Assembly: GCA_910586625.1 (NCBI GenBank)
Contig: CAJUIZ010000002.1
Span: 123,930 to 187,929, forward strand
Direction: 5' to 3'
Length of the DNA stretch: 64,000 bases
Source: an uncultured Christensenellaceae bacterium
GTDB lineage: Bacteria > Bacillota > Clostridia > Christensenellales > CAG-314
Shown: positions 35,075-44,553 of the stretch, piece after piece
Layout of the letters: each line of letters opens with the position of its first letter
Position numbering within the stretch: position 1 is the stretch's first letter
Made by a program: the position numbers and the translations under genes
The notes under the pieces: generated by a model
The model's input: only the letters and a program-made list of their open reading frames with translations
Databases searched by the model: none
What the model was told of the DNA's origin: nothing

Positions 35075-35718
35075 AAACACTTATTACGGGAACAAGCGCG
35101 GGCATAGGGACGGCTATCGCGGAAAAATTTCTTGCAAACGGACACGAAGTCATAGGAATAGACGTACAGCCGCAAACTCTGACGAATAGCCTATATACTC
35201 ACTGCATAGCGGATATTTTTGCCGACGAGCTGCCGCAAATACCCGACGTAGAGATACTTGTAAATAATGCGGGAGTACAAAATACCGAACGCGACATAGA
35301 TGTAAACTTGAAAGGAACCATACGCGTTACGGAAAAATACGCGTTTCACGACAAGATTAAAAGCGTGTTGTTTATAGCGTCGGCAAGCGCGCGAAGCGGA
35401 GCGGAATTCCCCGAATATGCGGCGAGCAAGGGCGGTACGGTGGCGTATATGAAAAACGTAGCCCTGCGGCTTTCGTCCTATTCCGCCACGGCCAACAGCC
35501 TGTCTCCCGGCGGAGTAATAACGGAACTCAACGCGCACATACTAAACAGCAAGGAGCTGTGGACTTCGGTGATGGCGGAAACTCCGCTGAAAAAATGGGC
35601 GACCGTTGCAGAGATAGCGGAATTCGCGTACTTTATGACGGTTGTCAACAAGTCGATGACGGGCGAAGACGTATTGGTAGACAACGGAGAATTTATCAAA
35701 TCGAATTTTATTTGGTAA
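35071..35718 (+). CDS. Short-chain dehydrogenase/reductase
   Basis: 215 residues from ATG 35071, which overlaps the previous stop. The cofactor motif is TGTSAGIG, NNAG follows at about residue 64, and the catalytic Ser and YAASK are in the FIASASARSGAEFPEYAASKGG segment. It resembles FabG-like 3-oxoacyl reductases but is shorter than the usual 245 residues. Substrate unknown. Confidence 0.85.
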   Translation: MKTLITGTSAGIGTAIAEKFLANGHEVIGIDVQPQTLTNSLYTHCIADIFADELPQIPDVEILVNNAGVQNTERDIDVNLKGTIRVTEKYAFHDKIKSVLFIASASARSGAEFPEYAASKGGTVAYMKNVALRLSSYSATANSLSPGGVITELNAHILNSKELWTSVMAETPLKKWATVAEIAEFAYFMTVVNKSMTGEDVLVDNGEFIKSNFIW

Positions 35719-35738
35719 ATTATCGAATGCAAAAGAAA

Positions 35739-35768
35739 TTGACATGACCGCAGTACATAAGATATAAT
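35739..35768 (+). promoter_or_regulatory. Promoter of the DegV gene
   Basis: TTGACA (35739-35744), 18 bases, TATAAT (35763-35768), about 45 bases before the ATG. Confidence 0.75.
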
Positions 35769-35812
35769 AATTATGTTTTACCCGATAAAAACAGAATATG
35801 TTAGGAGAACTT

Positions 35813-36679
35813 ATGAAAGATTACTTATTGTTTATGGACGTATCGGGAGACGTTGCCCGCGAATATATAGACGATAACAAAGTAAAGCTTGTGCCGATGG
35901 AATTTATAATAAACGGCACTGCGCACGAATATACCGGCGAAGCGAACGGACTGAATGTTTTGGACTTCTATAAACAGGTAAAAGCTCGCGCCGACATAAA
36001 AACGACGCAAATTACGCCCGCAGTTTACGAAGAGTATTTCGACAAATACTTAAAGGACGGATATTCCGTGCTGTATCTATGTCTGTCCAGCGGTTTGTCG
36101 TCCACATACAATTCGGCTTGCACCGCCGCGGAAAATTTCAAACAAAAATATCCCGACGCGGAAATGTTGGTTATAGATTCTCTGCGCGCGGAAGGCGCAA
36201 TGGGTATGATGTGCGAAAAAATGATAGCCAACAAAGAAAACGGAATGTCCGCTCGCGATAACTACTACGACCTTGAAGTGTTTAAGTACAAAATCGACGC
36301 TTGCTGCTACGTAGACGACCTTAACGCATTGCTTCACGGCGGACGCATTTCCAAAAGCACGGCAGTTATCGGTTCGTTATTCGATATCAAACCGCTGATT
36401 ACTTTTACGCCCGACGGAAAGCTACGCAACTGGGGCAAGCAGCGCGGAGTAAAAATGTCCATAAAAAAACTTGTGGAATTTTATCTCGCTAACGCCGACC
36501 TTAACAGTCCTTATCCCCTGTATATCTGTCACGCCGACGAAGAAACAAACGCGAAAGAGCTCGCCGAAAAAGTAAAAGAAGCCAATCCGAATTGCGGAGA
36601 AATAAAGTTTACGCTTATCTCACCCATTATCGGAGCGCACTTGGGTCCCGGCGCGCTGATACTAAACTTTGCAAAATAA
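35813..36679 (+). CDS. DegV family fatty-acid-binding protein
   Basis: 288 residues from ATG 35813, after AGGAG. The DegV two-domain fold is shown by KTTQITPAVYEEYF, the lipid-contacting LCLSSGLSSTYNSA, DSLRAEGAMG, DDLNALLHGGRISK and the C-terminal IGAHLGPGALIL. Such proteins present fatty acids to FakA-type kinases; no fakA is in the window. Confidence 0.9.
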   Translation: MKDYLLFMDVSGDVAREYIDDNKVKLVPMEFIINGTAHEYTGEANGLNVLDFYKQVKARADIKTTQITPAVYEEYFDKYLKDGYSVLYLCLSSGLSSTYNSACTAAENFKQKYPDAEMLVIDSLRAEGAMGMMCEKMIANKENGMSARDNYYDLEVFKYKIDACCYVDDLNALLHGGRISKSTAVIGSLFDIKPLITFTPDGKLRNWGKQRGVKMSIKKLVEFYLANADLNSPYPLYICHADEETNAKELAEKVKEANPNCGEIKFTLISPIIGAHLGPGALILNFAK

Positions 36680-36725
36680 GCCATAACGCGATTTAACAAA
36701 AAACAATAACGTTTATAACAAAAAC

Positions 36726-36758
36726 AAACGACGCGCCGTTTCGGCACGTCGTTTTATT
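36726..36758. terminator. Terminator after the DegV gene
   Basis: ACGACGCGCC and GGCACGTCGT form an interrupted stem around GTTTC, followed by TTTATTTT. The A-rich left side could also serve the converging lipoprotein gene. Confidence 0.8.
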
Positions 36759-36772
36759 TTGCAGTATGATAT

Positions 36773-38266
36773 CTATTTGTTTGTGCGGTTTGCTTTGATT
36801 TCTTCTAATTTAGCCTTGGCGTCCGCTTCCGCTTTCGTTAAAGCTTCTTCCATCTGCTTCTTGGCGGAAGCCGTTTTTTCCAAAAGTTCCTGCTTCGTGC
36901 TTTCGATTTCGGCAAGCTCGTCTTCGTCCAAATCCTGTTCTATTTTAGCGAGAGTATCGCCCGCCTTGACTTCCATTTGCTTGGCTATCGCGCGCACTTC
37001 GTCGGAAGTAATCTTACCGTCCTGCATAATTGCGGCAATGTTATTGCACATATCCGTAAGGTCCGCAAATACCGTCTCCGCAATTTCCTTTACGCTGTCC
37101 GGCAGAGCGTTTACGATTTTGTCTATTCCTTCCGTAATACTTTCTATTTGGGGAGCGTACTTTTCCGCAGCTTCGGCAATTTTCGCTTGTAGTTCGGCGT
37201 CTATCGTATCAAGCGCGGCGTTAAGCTTGGTCTTGATTTCTTCCAAATCCGCTGCCGCTTGACTGTTCTTAAACGTTTTGTCGGCATAAGCATATATGCT
37301 GTTGAGCGTTATATTACCGTCGGAATTTTTGAGATCATCCGCCGTCACGTCGGAACCGAACGCCTGCAAAACTGCGGTTATTTGCTCTTCGTTTTCGATA
37401 GTATATTCGTTTACTTTTTCCACAAACACAAGTCCGTCGGCTACGGCGTGCAAAGCGCGCGAGCCCATTTTGTAAGATTGATACATTGCTCCGAGATAGC
37501 AGCTGTCCAAATGCCGCAATTGCAATACGCTTTTGGCATAGAACGCCGTATATACGCCGTCCACAGCCATACCGACCGCTTGATCGTACGCCGATGAAGC
37601 TACGGCCTTGGCTTGTTTATACGCTTCGGTCGCAAACGCTTCGGCTTTATCGTGAGAAACGGATATCGCCTTGATAAGCTCGGCATTGTTCATTTCCGCT
37701 GCCGCTTCGATAGTAATCTCACCGTTTTCCGCAGCTGAAATAACCAATTTCAATTTGGACGGCGTCAGACCTTGAATAGCCGCACTGTCGGGATACTGCG
37801 CCTTTAATTGTTCCAATCTGCGATTGAGCGAATAGGACGTTTCCGTACTGCACTTCAACGACAGACTAAGCTTTTCGGCGGACGCTTCTACCTGAGCGTT
37901 AATTTTGTTATAAACGGCTTCGTCTTTACCGTTTCTATCGGAAGATACCGTAGTTTGAACCACAGTGTTATTTTCGTTGACGTAACCGAGTTCTTTTGCA
38001 AGCTCCAACACCTTAGCGGTTGCAACTTCTATATCCGCGCCGACGATACCTTCTTCGCCGTACAGCAATACTTGACCGTCTTCGTTAGCACCGTAAACGG
38101 ACAATACCTTGTTGTTTTTATCCAGCGTAAACTCGATGGACGGGTTAATATCAATAGAAACGAAGGTTTCCGCTTCGGCCTTTTTGTTGAAGTCGCACGC
38201 CGTCAAGGCAAAACAAGCCGTCAAAGCCATTGCCGTTACAAGAAACACAGATAATTTCTTTTTCAT
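36773..38266 (-). CDS. Lipoprotein with an RsgI-like domain and a long helical region
   Basis: 497 residues from ATG 38266, eight bases after AAAGGAG. Signal peptide with lipobox LTAC is followed by an RsgI-type extracytoplasmic domain (VSIDINPSIEFTLDKNNKVLSV, about 35-125). A long Ala/Glu/Lys-rich helical region reaches the end and looks like coiled coil (about 330-497). There is no transmembrane anchor or sigma-binding domain. It is encoded just after the RsgI-like anti-sigma gene, so a role in the same sensory pathway is inferred. Confidence 0.7.
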   Translation of the reverse strand: MKKKLSVFLVTAMALTACFALTACDFNKKAEAETFVSIDINPSIEFTLDKNNKVLSVYGANEDGQVLLYGEEGIVGADIEVATAKVLELAKELGYVNENNTVVQTTVSSDRNGKDEAVYNKINAQVEASAEKLSLSLKCSTETSYSLNRRLEQLKAQYPDSAAIQGLTPSKLKLVISAAENGEITIEAAAEMNNAELIKAISVSHDKAEAFATEAYKQAKAVASSAYDQAVGMAVDGVYTAFYAKSVLQLRHLDSCYLGAMYQSYKMGSRALHAVADGLVFVEKVNEYTIENEEQITAVLQAFGSDVTADDLKNSDGNITLNSIYAYADKTFKNSQAAADLEEIKTKLNAALDTIDAELQAKIAEAAEKYAPQIESITEGIDKIVNALPDSVKEIAETVFADLTDMCNNIAAIMQDGKITSDEVRAIAKQMEVKAGDTLAKIEQDLDEDELAEIESTKQELLEKTASAKKQMEEALTKAEADAKAKLEEIKANRTNK

Positions 38267-38352
38267 AAAGCACACTCCTTTGTTCTTTCTACACATATTA
38301 AACAGCGCGCAATTTTGCTTTATTGCAATAATTTGAAAAACTGCCGATTTTT

Positions 38353-39723
38353 TTACCGAGTGGCGTTCCAATACTCTCCAAGCGAGCCGTAACGCTCGGC
38401 TATACCGTTTATATAACTTGCGTAATCGTCGGCGGTGATTTCTTGACGTACCTGCTCGTATGTCGCCTTATATTCGTCGATACGTTTGTTAAAATCGCGT
38501 TGCAGTATTTCAGTGGATTTGGCGACGAATTCCGTCACATTGGACGGAAGCTTCATAAGCTCGCCAATTCCTTCGTCAAGCACTCCTGCTATTTCCATTA
38601 TATCCGACAGCAATGCGGAAAACTTTTCTATTATACCTGCGGTCAATCCGTCCAACCATTCTTGTAGTTCTTCGAGCGGAACGGGAAGCCTGTCAAGCTT
38701 GGTATCCGCGGATATTACCGCCCATTTATCGGCAAATTCCACCCCATAGTTGTTCTTATATTCTGTTAAAGCCGTTTCCATTTCGTCCATAAGCGCGGAA
38801 AACTCCTGCGTGTACGCCGCGACGGCATAGTACGACTTTACGCTCCAATAATCCTTTAATAAAAACGATGGATTGTCCGCGCTCTGTTCTATTGCTTCGT
38901 TAAGCCTTCTAAGAGCTCTTACGTCCGCCGCGCTTTCTACGATTTTGTTGACGTTATCCTTTACTTGAACAAGCATAAATTCGTCGTAATCTCCGATCAG
39001 CTGTTTATAGGACAGCTGCAATTGCTCGGCAGATTTATTTTCCGCGCTTCTCTCCAACGACAGCGTTTTGCCTTCGCCGACGACTCCGATTATATCCGCC
39101 AACGAATCGCCTTGCGCAAATCCGCTTCGAGCCTTGTATTCCGCAAAATCTACCGATTCGGTTATCGCAACGGCGTATACGCCCTTATGCGTAAAGTAAT
39201 TTTGCAATGCGCCGTTAATTCCGTCGAGAAGCTTATCCGAGCCGAAATCCTTGCAGCCGCTTACTCTTACCGCGGAGCCGTCATTGGAAAAATCCAAGTA
39301 TCCGAGCTTTGCCGCGCAGTCTACGTAGTAAATTACCGCTTCGTCTATTTTCTTGCCTACGATATTTTCGCGCACTTCCGAAACAGACAGCACAACGTCC
39401 GCGTCTTCGTTAACAGCCATAACGCCCGTAACCAAGTCGCCGTCCGTAACAAAGCTGACGGCGGGATTGATTTCCACCGTGAACACACCCGCCGACGGCT
39501 TCTTGGGAACAAGCAAAACGGTACCCACTATCGCCAAACACAGCAAAATTGCCGCAGCGGCGACAATCAACGCCTTGGAATTATATCTCCGTTTTACCGC
39601 CACTCCGCCGTCGTTGATAACGTTGCCGTCGCGCGCAGGAATGGGAGCTGATTTTACTTCGTCGCTCAGCTTCGGAGTTATGTTATCAAGCTCGTTCAAC
39701 CAAGATTTTTTCCAGTTTTTCAC
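38353..39723 (-). CDS. RsgI-like transmembrane anti-sigma factor
   Basis: 456 residues from GTG 39723, preceded by AAAGGGGGTGG. A short cytoplasmic part (about 1-60) is followed by a transmembrane helix (KALIVAAAAILLCLAIVGTVLL) and an outer RsgI domain (FTVEINPAVSFVTDGDLVTGV), then a helical stalk. Its start overlaps the sigma-factor stop (GTGA). Known RsgI proteins hold SigI until an outer signal is sensed; here the partner is an ECF-like sigma. Confidence 0.78.
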   Translation of the reverse strand: MKNWKKSWLNELDNITPKLSDEVKSAPIPARDGNVINDGGVAVKRRYNSKALIVAAAAILLCLAIVGTVLLVPKKPSAGVFTVEINPAVSFVTDGDLVTGVMAVNEDADVVLSVSEVRENIVGKKIDEAVIYYVDCAAKLGYLDFSNDGSAVRVSGCKDFGSDKLLDGINGALQNYFTHKGVYAVAITESVDFAEYKARSGFAQGDSLADIIGVVGEGKTLSLERSAENKSAEQLQLSYKQLIGDYDEFMLVQVKDNVNKIVESAADVRALRRLNEAIEQSADNPSFLLKDYWSVKSYYAVAAYTQEFSALMDEMETALTEYKNNYGVEFADKWAVISADTKLDRLPVPLEELQEWLDGLTAGIIEKFSALLSDIMEIAGVLDEGIGELMKLPSNVTEFVAKSTEILQRDFNKRIDEYKATYEQVRQEITADDYASYINGIAERYGSLGEYWNATR

Positions 39724-40235
39724 GCTTCCACCCCCTTTAACGCTTGCTGCATTTTGTTTATACTTCGTTTGTATTTGGAAGTAACCGTACCCGTAGGCAC
39801 GCCTGTCATTTTCGCTATTTCGCGGTGCTTGTATCCCCATAGAACGTGCAGCACGATTATCCGCCGTTCTTCTTCCGTTAAAACACGGTTCATAAGGTCG
39901 TTTATCTCGCCGGTAGATTCCCGTCGTTCGCTTGACGTTATCAAACCGTCTTTATATTCCGTAGTTTTACGCTTTTTAAGTTCGTTTAACGCAAGGTTCT
40001 TGGCAATTTGCAACAGCCACGCGCGGCCGTTCGTTCCCGATTGGTATTGACGGATATTAAGTTTAACGTTGAGATAAACCGTTTGCATAACGTCTTCGAC
40101 GGCGGCGTAATTGTTGAGATAAGAATACAAAAAGGAAAATACTCCGCGTTTGGTCTGTTCGTAAAACTCTACGAACGCGTCGTTATCTCCGTCCGCTATC
40201 CGTGTAAGCAGTCTATCCGTTTGCTTTTCGTCCAT
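39720..40235 (-). CDS. ECF-type RNA polymerase sigma factor
   Basis: 171 residues with region 2 (DAFVEFYEQTKRGVFSFLYSYL; AEDVMQTVYLNV-like segment) and region 4 (LTEEERRIIVLHVLWGYKHREIAKMTGVPTGTVTSKYKRS, the promoter -35-binding helix-turn-helix). No region 1.1 or 3. First gene of the sigma/anti-sigma/lipoprotein operon, probably self-activating. Confidence 0.88.
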   Translation of the reverse strand: MDEKQTDRLLTRIADGDNDAFVEFYEQTKRGVFSFLYSYLNNYAAVEDVMQTVYLNVKLNIRQYQSGTNGRAWLLQIAKNLALNELKKRKTTEYKDGLITSSERRESTGEINDLMNRVLTEEERRIIVLHVLWGYKHREIAKMTGVPTGTVTSKYKRSINKMQQALKGVEA

Positions 40236-40294
40236 AGTGACACCTTTTACCGTATATTAAACAAGAGTTTTTGTTGTTTTGTTGCTGCTATCGT

Positions 40295-40330
40295 AAAAAA
40301 ATGCGATCCGTAAACGCGTACGGACCGCAA
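40295..40330 (-). terminator. Terminator after the nucleotidyltransferase gene
   Basis: Plus-strand arms TGCGATCCGTA (40302-40312) and TACGGACCGCA (40319-40329). On the minus strand the hairpin runs into seven T. It separates this operon from the sigma-factor operon. Confidence 0.85.
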
Positions 40331-40344
40331 ATTATGATACCGTC

Positions 40345-41193
40345 TTAAATATCTCGGTATAACCCCGATTGTATAAAACCGCTTACGGCTTGCTTTACTT
40401 CCGCAAGATCTTCGCGGTAGGTTACGCCGTACCACTTGTCGAGATTTTCGTACGCTTTTACCGTAGCGTATCGCTCCTGCAACGCGTCGAAAATAAGCGT
40501 AGGTATAAGAAACTCGTCCTTGGATAAATCCGCAGTTTGCAAGAATTGCCGAAACTTGTTTTCCAAAAACGGAAATATATCGGGAGTAAGCCCCCACAAA
40601 TTCATAGAAACGTCGGTATCGGGACTAAAACGCTCGCCCGTTTGTTCGCACACGCACTTGTCGTTTATCTTAGCCGTTTCCGTTATTTTTACCAAATAGC
40701 CGTCGGATATACTGCATACGCCGCGAGTTACCGTGCCGTTCGCACTCAGCGTGTTGCCCAGCTTGTAGCTCGTCATAGCATACTGTCCTGCGCTCGCGCG
40801 GATTAAATGACGGTAGATTTCGTCAAAAGCGTGGCTGCCGTAATAGTCGTCGGCGTTAATTATTGCAAAGGGCTCGTTAACGGCGTTTTTACAGCATAGC
40901 ACCGCGTGACCCGTTCCAAACGGTTTAGTTCGCCCTTGCGGCAATACGTCGGTATTCTGCATTACGTACTCCACAGCAACCTTGCGCGCAATACGGTCAC
41001 CCACAAGCGTTTTGAAATCGCTCTCGATATCCTTGCGTATTATAAATACAACCTTATCGAAGCCCGCGCGCACAGCGTCGTATACGGAAAAATCCAACAG
41101 ACATTTTCCGTCGGAAGTAACCGGCTCCATTTGCTTTAATCCGCCGAAACGGCTTCCCATTCCCGCAGCCATAACAACCAAAGTCGCGTTCAT
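40345..41193 (-). CDS. Sugar-phosphate nucleotidyltransferase-like protein
   Basis: 282 residues from ATG 41193, after GCAAGGAG. N-terminal LVVMAAGMGSRFGGLKQMEPV is the NTP-binding loop of the GT-A nucleotidyltransferase family, and AIINADDYYGSHAF carries the metal-binding Asp. Related to UTP-glucose-1-phosphate uridylyltransferases; the sugar is unknown. It lies 42 bases after the PII-like genes and is probably cotranscribed. Confidence 0.8.
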   Translation of the reverse strand: MNATLVVMAAGMGSRFGGLKQMEPVTSDGKCLLDFSVYDAVRAGFDKVVFIIRKDIESDFKTLVGDRIARKVAVEYVMQNTDVLPQGRTKPFGTGHAVLCCKNAVNEPFAIINADDYYGSHAFDEIYRHLIRASAGQYAMTSYKLGNTLSANGTVTRGVCSISDGYLVKITETAKINDKCVCEQTGERFSPDTDVSMNLWGLTPDIFPFLENKFRQFLQTADLSKDEFLIPTLIFDALQERYATVKAYENLDKWYGVTYREDLAEVKQAVSGFIQSGLYRDI

Positions 41194-41235
41194 ATTGTCT
41201 CCTTGCAAACATTTCATTATACGCCGCGAGCGCGC

Positions 41236-41643
41236 TTATTGTTCGGACGCGTCCGCAGACTTACTTGCTGCTTGCTTCGCTTTATCGGCGACTTGTTCGG
41301 AATTGTCGTCCTTCTTGCCTTTTACGGGCTCGCTTACCGTCAGACCTACCACTTCGTCTACCGGCAGCGAAAAGGCGATACCCTGTCCTTCCGTTTTGAG
41401 CCCCGCCGACTGGTAAAGCGCGTGCAGCACGGCGTCCTTGATGCCGTCCGTTACAAGAATCATAACTATTTCCTTATCAGGCTGTATAGTAATATGAAAA
41501 AACTGCTCCGCTTCCTTATTTGCCGTGCCGCGCGCGTGTATTACCGTACCGCCGCGCGCCCCCGCTTCCTTAGCAGCTTTCATAACCGTTTCGGAAAAGC
41601 CCGAGTTAACTATGCACAATATCATTTGGTATTTGTCGTTCAT
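41236..41643 (-). CDS. PII-like signalling protein
   Basis: 135 residues. MILCIVNSGFSETVMKAAKEAGARGGTVIHARGTA and the EIVMILVTDGIKDAVLHALYQSAGL region follow the PII fold (ferredoxin-like, T-loop shortened). The last 30 residues are a charged, disordered tail. It overlaps a second PII-like gene by one base, and both follow a DUF1538 membrane protein they may regulate. Confidence 0.75.
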   Translation of the reverse strand: MNDKYQMILCIVNSGFSETVMKAAKEAGARGGTVIHARGTANKEAEQFFHITIQPDKEIVMILVTDGIKDAVLHALYQSAGLKTEGQGIAFSLPVDEVVGLTVSEPVKGKKDDNSEQVADKAKQAASKSADASEQ

Positions 41644-42143
41644 TACTTGGTCTCCTTTACCGTTTCGCGGTTATTACTCAAAAAGCCGTAAATAAGCGTT
41701 CCTATTACGCTGGTTAACGGAACGGTCCAAGCTACGCCCTTGCCGTCCTTGATGCTGTTGAACTTGTCCCCGAGCGCGCTCAACAAGTCGGGGATTCTGT
41801 TTTCCTGAACTACGCTTAGTATCACTACCTTTTCCGAATCGCTAAGTCCCAACAGCTCCAACGTACTTTCGTTAGCCGTGCCGCGCGCCATTACCACGCA
41901 CTGCATATTTACGTCGAACGACTGAATAAAATCGATATAGTATTCCGCTTTTCTGCGCCCGACAATGGTAACAAGCAGCTTGAGACGGTTGCTGGAAAGC
42001 GTGTTTTTACCGCCCTGCTGTTTAGCTTTTACCTTGTTTCTTATCTCGGCAGCTTTCTTCGCCACGTTTTTAGTGGCGGCTTTAATAACGCTTTTTTCGA
42101 CGCTTTTCGTCGGTAATTTCGAGCTAACATTTTTAGTTGCCAT
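41643..42143 (-). CDS. Second PII-like protein with a basic N-terminal extension
   Basis: 166 residues. The first 45 are Lys/Ala-rich (KSVIKAATKNVAKKAAEIRN) and probably disordered or membrane/nucleic-acid contacting. From about residue 50 it is PII-like: LKLLVTIVGRRKAEYYIDFIQSFDVNMQCVVMARGTANES. Ten bases separate it from the DUF1538 gene. Confidence 0.72.
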   Translation of the reverse strand: MATKNVSSKLPTKSVEKSVIKAATKNVAKKAAEIRNKVKAKQQGGKNTLSSNRLKLLVTIVGRRKAEYYIDFIQSFDVNMQCVVMARGTANESTLELLGLSDSEKVVILSVVQENRIPDLLSALGDKFNSIKDGKGVAWTVPLTSVIGTLIYGFLSNNRETVKETK

Positions 42144-42153
42144 AACGTGTTTC

Positions 42154-43692
42154 CTATTTGAAATAAATAATTTGTTCGTCGTCTGCGCTCAAAATACGCT
42201 TCATCGTTATCTTGTGACGCACTTTTGCAGATGTTATAGCCTTAAATCCCAATATTTGAATGGTTATAAGCGGGGTCATAGCGACCATAGCCACTATGCC
42301 GAACGCGTCAGTCATAATTCTCGACCTATCTCCGCCGTTTAACGCCGCGCAAGCGCCGATAGCGAAGGGCAAAATGAAGCTGGAAGTCAGCGGTCCGCTT
42401 GCCACTCCGCCGGAGTCGAAAGCTATAGCCGTATATAGCTTCGGCACAAAGAAGGACAATCCCAGCGAAATCAAGTAGCCCGGGATAAGATAGTATAATA
42501 CCGAAAAACGGTATATAATACGAATAAGCGACAGACCGATTGAAATACCCACCGCGACGGACAAAGCAATGAACATTTCAAGTTTCTTTACTCCGCCGCC
42601 GGTAGCTTCGTAAACCTGCTTGTTCAAGACGTGCACGGCAGGCTCGGCAAGCACGACTACAAGACCCAATACAAAGCCCAATATTACCAAAAACGGTCTG
42701 TTGAAGGCGGCTATCTGCTGACCGAGCTTAAAGCCGACCGGCATAAACCCTACAGTTACGGCAACAAGAAACACCACCAAGCCAACCAGCGTATAGGACA
42801 AGCCTACGCCTATTTGCAGAAGCTTTTTCTTGGGAAGCTTGAGTACGGTAAACTGCAACACGAGAAAGAACACGACGATGAGAGCCAATGCTTTGAGCAC
42901 GTCAAGGAAATGCTCTAACAGCGTTTTCCAAATATTTTCAAGCGCTCCGGCCACGGAATAGTCGGGCAGCGTGTACTTCGGAACGCCGTCGGCGGTAAGC
43001 GCCAGTATCATAACGGCAAGAATCGGCCCGATAGAGCATAGCGCGATAAGTCCGAAGCTGTTTTCCGTAGAATTGCGCCCGCCGATAGTGGCGGATATTC
43101 CGACGCCCAGTGCCATAATAAACGGAACGGTAATCGGTCCCGTCGTTACTCCGCCGGAGTCGAAGGACAGCGGCAGAAAGTCGAGCTTACCGTTTTCCGC
43201 AAGCACCGCGCACAAAGCGAACAATGCCATGTAAAAAAACATAAGCATTGCGGACAGATTTTTACGGAAAACTATTTTCAAAATAGACAGCACGAGAAAC
43301 AGCCCCACGCCTACGCCTACCGTAACTATCAAAACCATACCGTTCATAACGGCATTGACCTGTTCCGCCAGCACCGACAAATCGGGCTCGGCAACGGTTA
43401 TCAGCACGCCCATAACGAAGCACACCGAAACCAATACGCCCACCTTCTTGGACTTGGTAAGACCTACGCCTATCTGTTCGCCCATAGGCGACATTGCAAT
43501 ATCGGCGCCCAAGTTGAATAAGCCTATTCCGATTATAAGAAACACCGCCGACACGCCGAAGGTTAACTGTTCCTGCCAAGTAAGCGGCTGACTGCCGCCC
43601 AAAGGAATAAAAGACAGCGCGAGAACTATCACCGTAACCGGCAATACCGAAATAAGCGATTCTTTTAGCTTGGTAAATAACGCTTTGCCCAT
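42154..43692 (-). CDS. DUF1538 integral membrane protein (duplicated)
   Basis: 512 residues from ATG 43692 (MGKALFTKLKESL), with GGAG nearby. About twelve to fourteen helices in two homologous halves, each containing the signature DSGGVTTGPITVPFIMALG or AFDSGGVASGPLTSSF, plus paired GFVLGLVVVLAEPAVHVL/VCFVMGVLITVAEPDLSVL. DUF1538 proteins are predicted transporters often found beside PII-like genes, as here. Substrate unknown. Confidence 0.85.
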   Translation of the reverse strand: MGKALFTKLKESLISVLPVTVIVLALSFIPLGGSQPLTWQEQLTFGVSAVFLIIGIGLFNLGADIAMSPMGEQIGVGLTKSKKVGVLVSVCFVMGVLITVAEPDLSVLAEQVNAVMNGMVLIVTVGVGVGLFLVLSILKIVFRKNLSAMLMFFYMALFALCAVLAENGKLDFLPLSFDSGGVTTGPITVPFIMALGVGISATIGGRNSTENSFGLIALCSIGPILAVMILALTADGVPKYTLPDYSVAGALENIWKTLLEHFLDVLKALALIVVFFLVLQFTVLKLPKKKLLQIGVGLSYTLVGLVVFLVAVTVGFMPVGFKLGQQIAAFNRPFLVILGFVLGLVVVLAEPAVHVLNKQVYEATGGGVKKLEMFIALSVAVGISIGLSLIRIIYRFSVLYYLIPGYLISLGLSFFVPKLYTAIAFDSGGVASGPLTSSFILPFAIGACAALNGGDRSRIMTDAFGIVAMVAMTPLITIQILGFKAITSAKVRHKITMKRILSADDEQIIYFK

Positions 43693-43891
43693 TGATTTCT
43701 CCGACGTTCCGCATATAACGCGCAAATTAGTTTTACTATATATATATTAGCACAAATGCCAATTGCGCGCAAGTTTATAAAAAGCCGCTTCGGCAAAAAA
43801 TATATTTAGCTACGCTTTCACGGCGTAGCGCCGCCCAACGCGTTCAAAACAAAATACATATTGACATTACAAATAAAAGAGCCGTCATTTA

Positions 43892-43920
43892 TTGCATTTT
43901 ACGGATAAAAATAGTATAAT
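43892..43920 (+). promoter_or_regulatory. Promoter of the nicotinamidase-like gene
   Basis: TTGCAT (43892-43897), 17 bases, TATAAT (43915-43920). Upstream, 43726-43891 contains a GCTACGC/GCGTAGC hairpin near 43813 and nothing else I can name. Confidence 0.7.
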
Positions 43921-43982
43921 TTGTTTGTTGACAAAAATACATTGCAACCGATTACATCTGTAAACATAAAAAGGAGATTAAA

Positions 43983-44531
43983 ATGAAAACAGCCATACTT
44001 GTAGTGGATATGCTAAACGATTTCGTAACGGGTGCGTTAAAATGCGACCGAGGGCTTGCGATAGTCCCCCAAACAGCCCGACTGCTGGACGGCGCAAGAA
44101 AGGCGGGAATACCCGTAATATTCTGTAACGACGCTCACGTAAAAGGAATAGACCACGAATTGAAACTGTGGGGCGACCATGCCATTGCGGGAACAAAAGG
44201 CGCGGAAGTTATTCCCGAGCTTCATTTGTGCGACAAGGATTACGTAGTTCCCAAACGCCGTTACAGCGGCTTCTTCCATACCGACCTTGACCTGTTGCTG
44301 CACGAACTCGGAGTGGATACCGTAGTTATGACCGGTTTGCACACCCATATGTGCGTAAGACACACTACCGCCGACGCTTACTGCTTGGGCTATAACATAG
44401 TCGTTGCCAAGGACGCAACGGATTGCTTTACGCAGGAAGACTACGACTACGGAATTCAATATCTTGTAGGTACCTACGGCGCGGAAATAACGGACGTTGA
44501 CACCCTGCTTGCTAAATGGGGAGTAAAATAA
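43983..44531 (+). CDS. Cysteine hydrolase, nicotinamidase/isochorismatase family
   Basis: 182 residues. Catalytic Asp in AILVVDMLNDFVTG, Lys in the KRRYSGFFHTDLD segment (about 97) and Cys in MTGLHTHMCVRHTTADAY (about 130). The cis-peptide and metal-binding DAH (NDAHVKG) fit nicotinamidase, which makes nicotinate for NAD salvage, but isochorismatase-like amidases share these. AAGGAG precedes the ATG. Confidence 0.88.
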   Translation: MKTAILVVDMLNDFVTGALKCDRGLAIVPQTARLLDGARKAGIPVIFCNDAHVKGIDHELKLWGDHAIAGTKGAEVIPELHLCDKDYVVPKRRYSGFFHTDLDLLLHELGVDTVVMTGLHTHMCVRHTTADAYCLGYNIVVAKDATDCFTQEDYDYGIQYLVGTYGAEITDVDTLLAKWGVK

Positions 44532-44553
44532 CGCGGTATTTTTCAATAACTTA

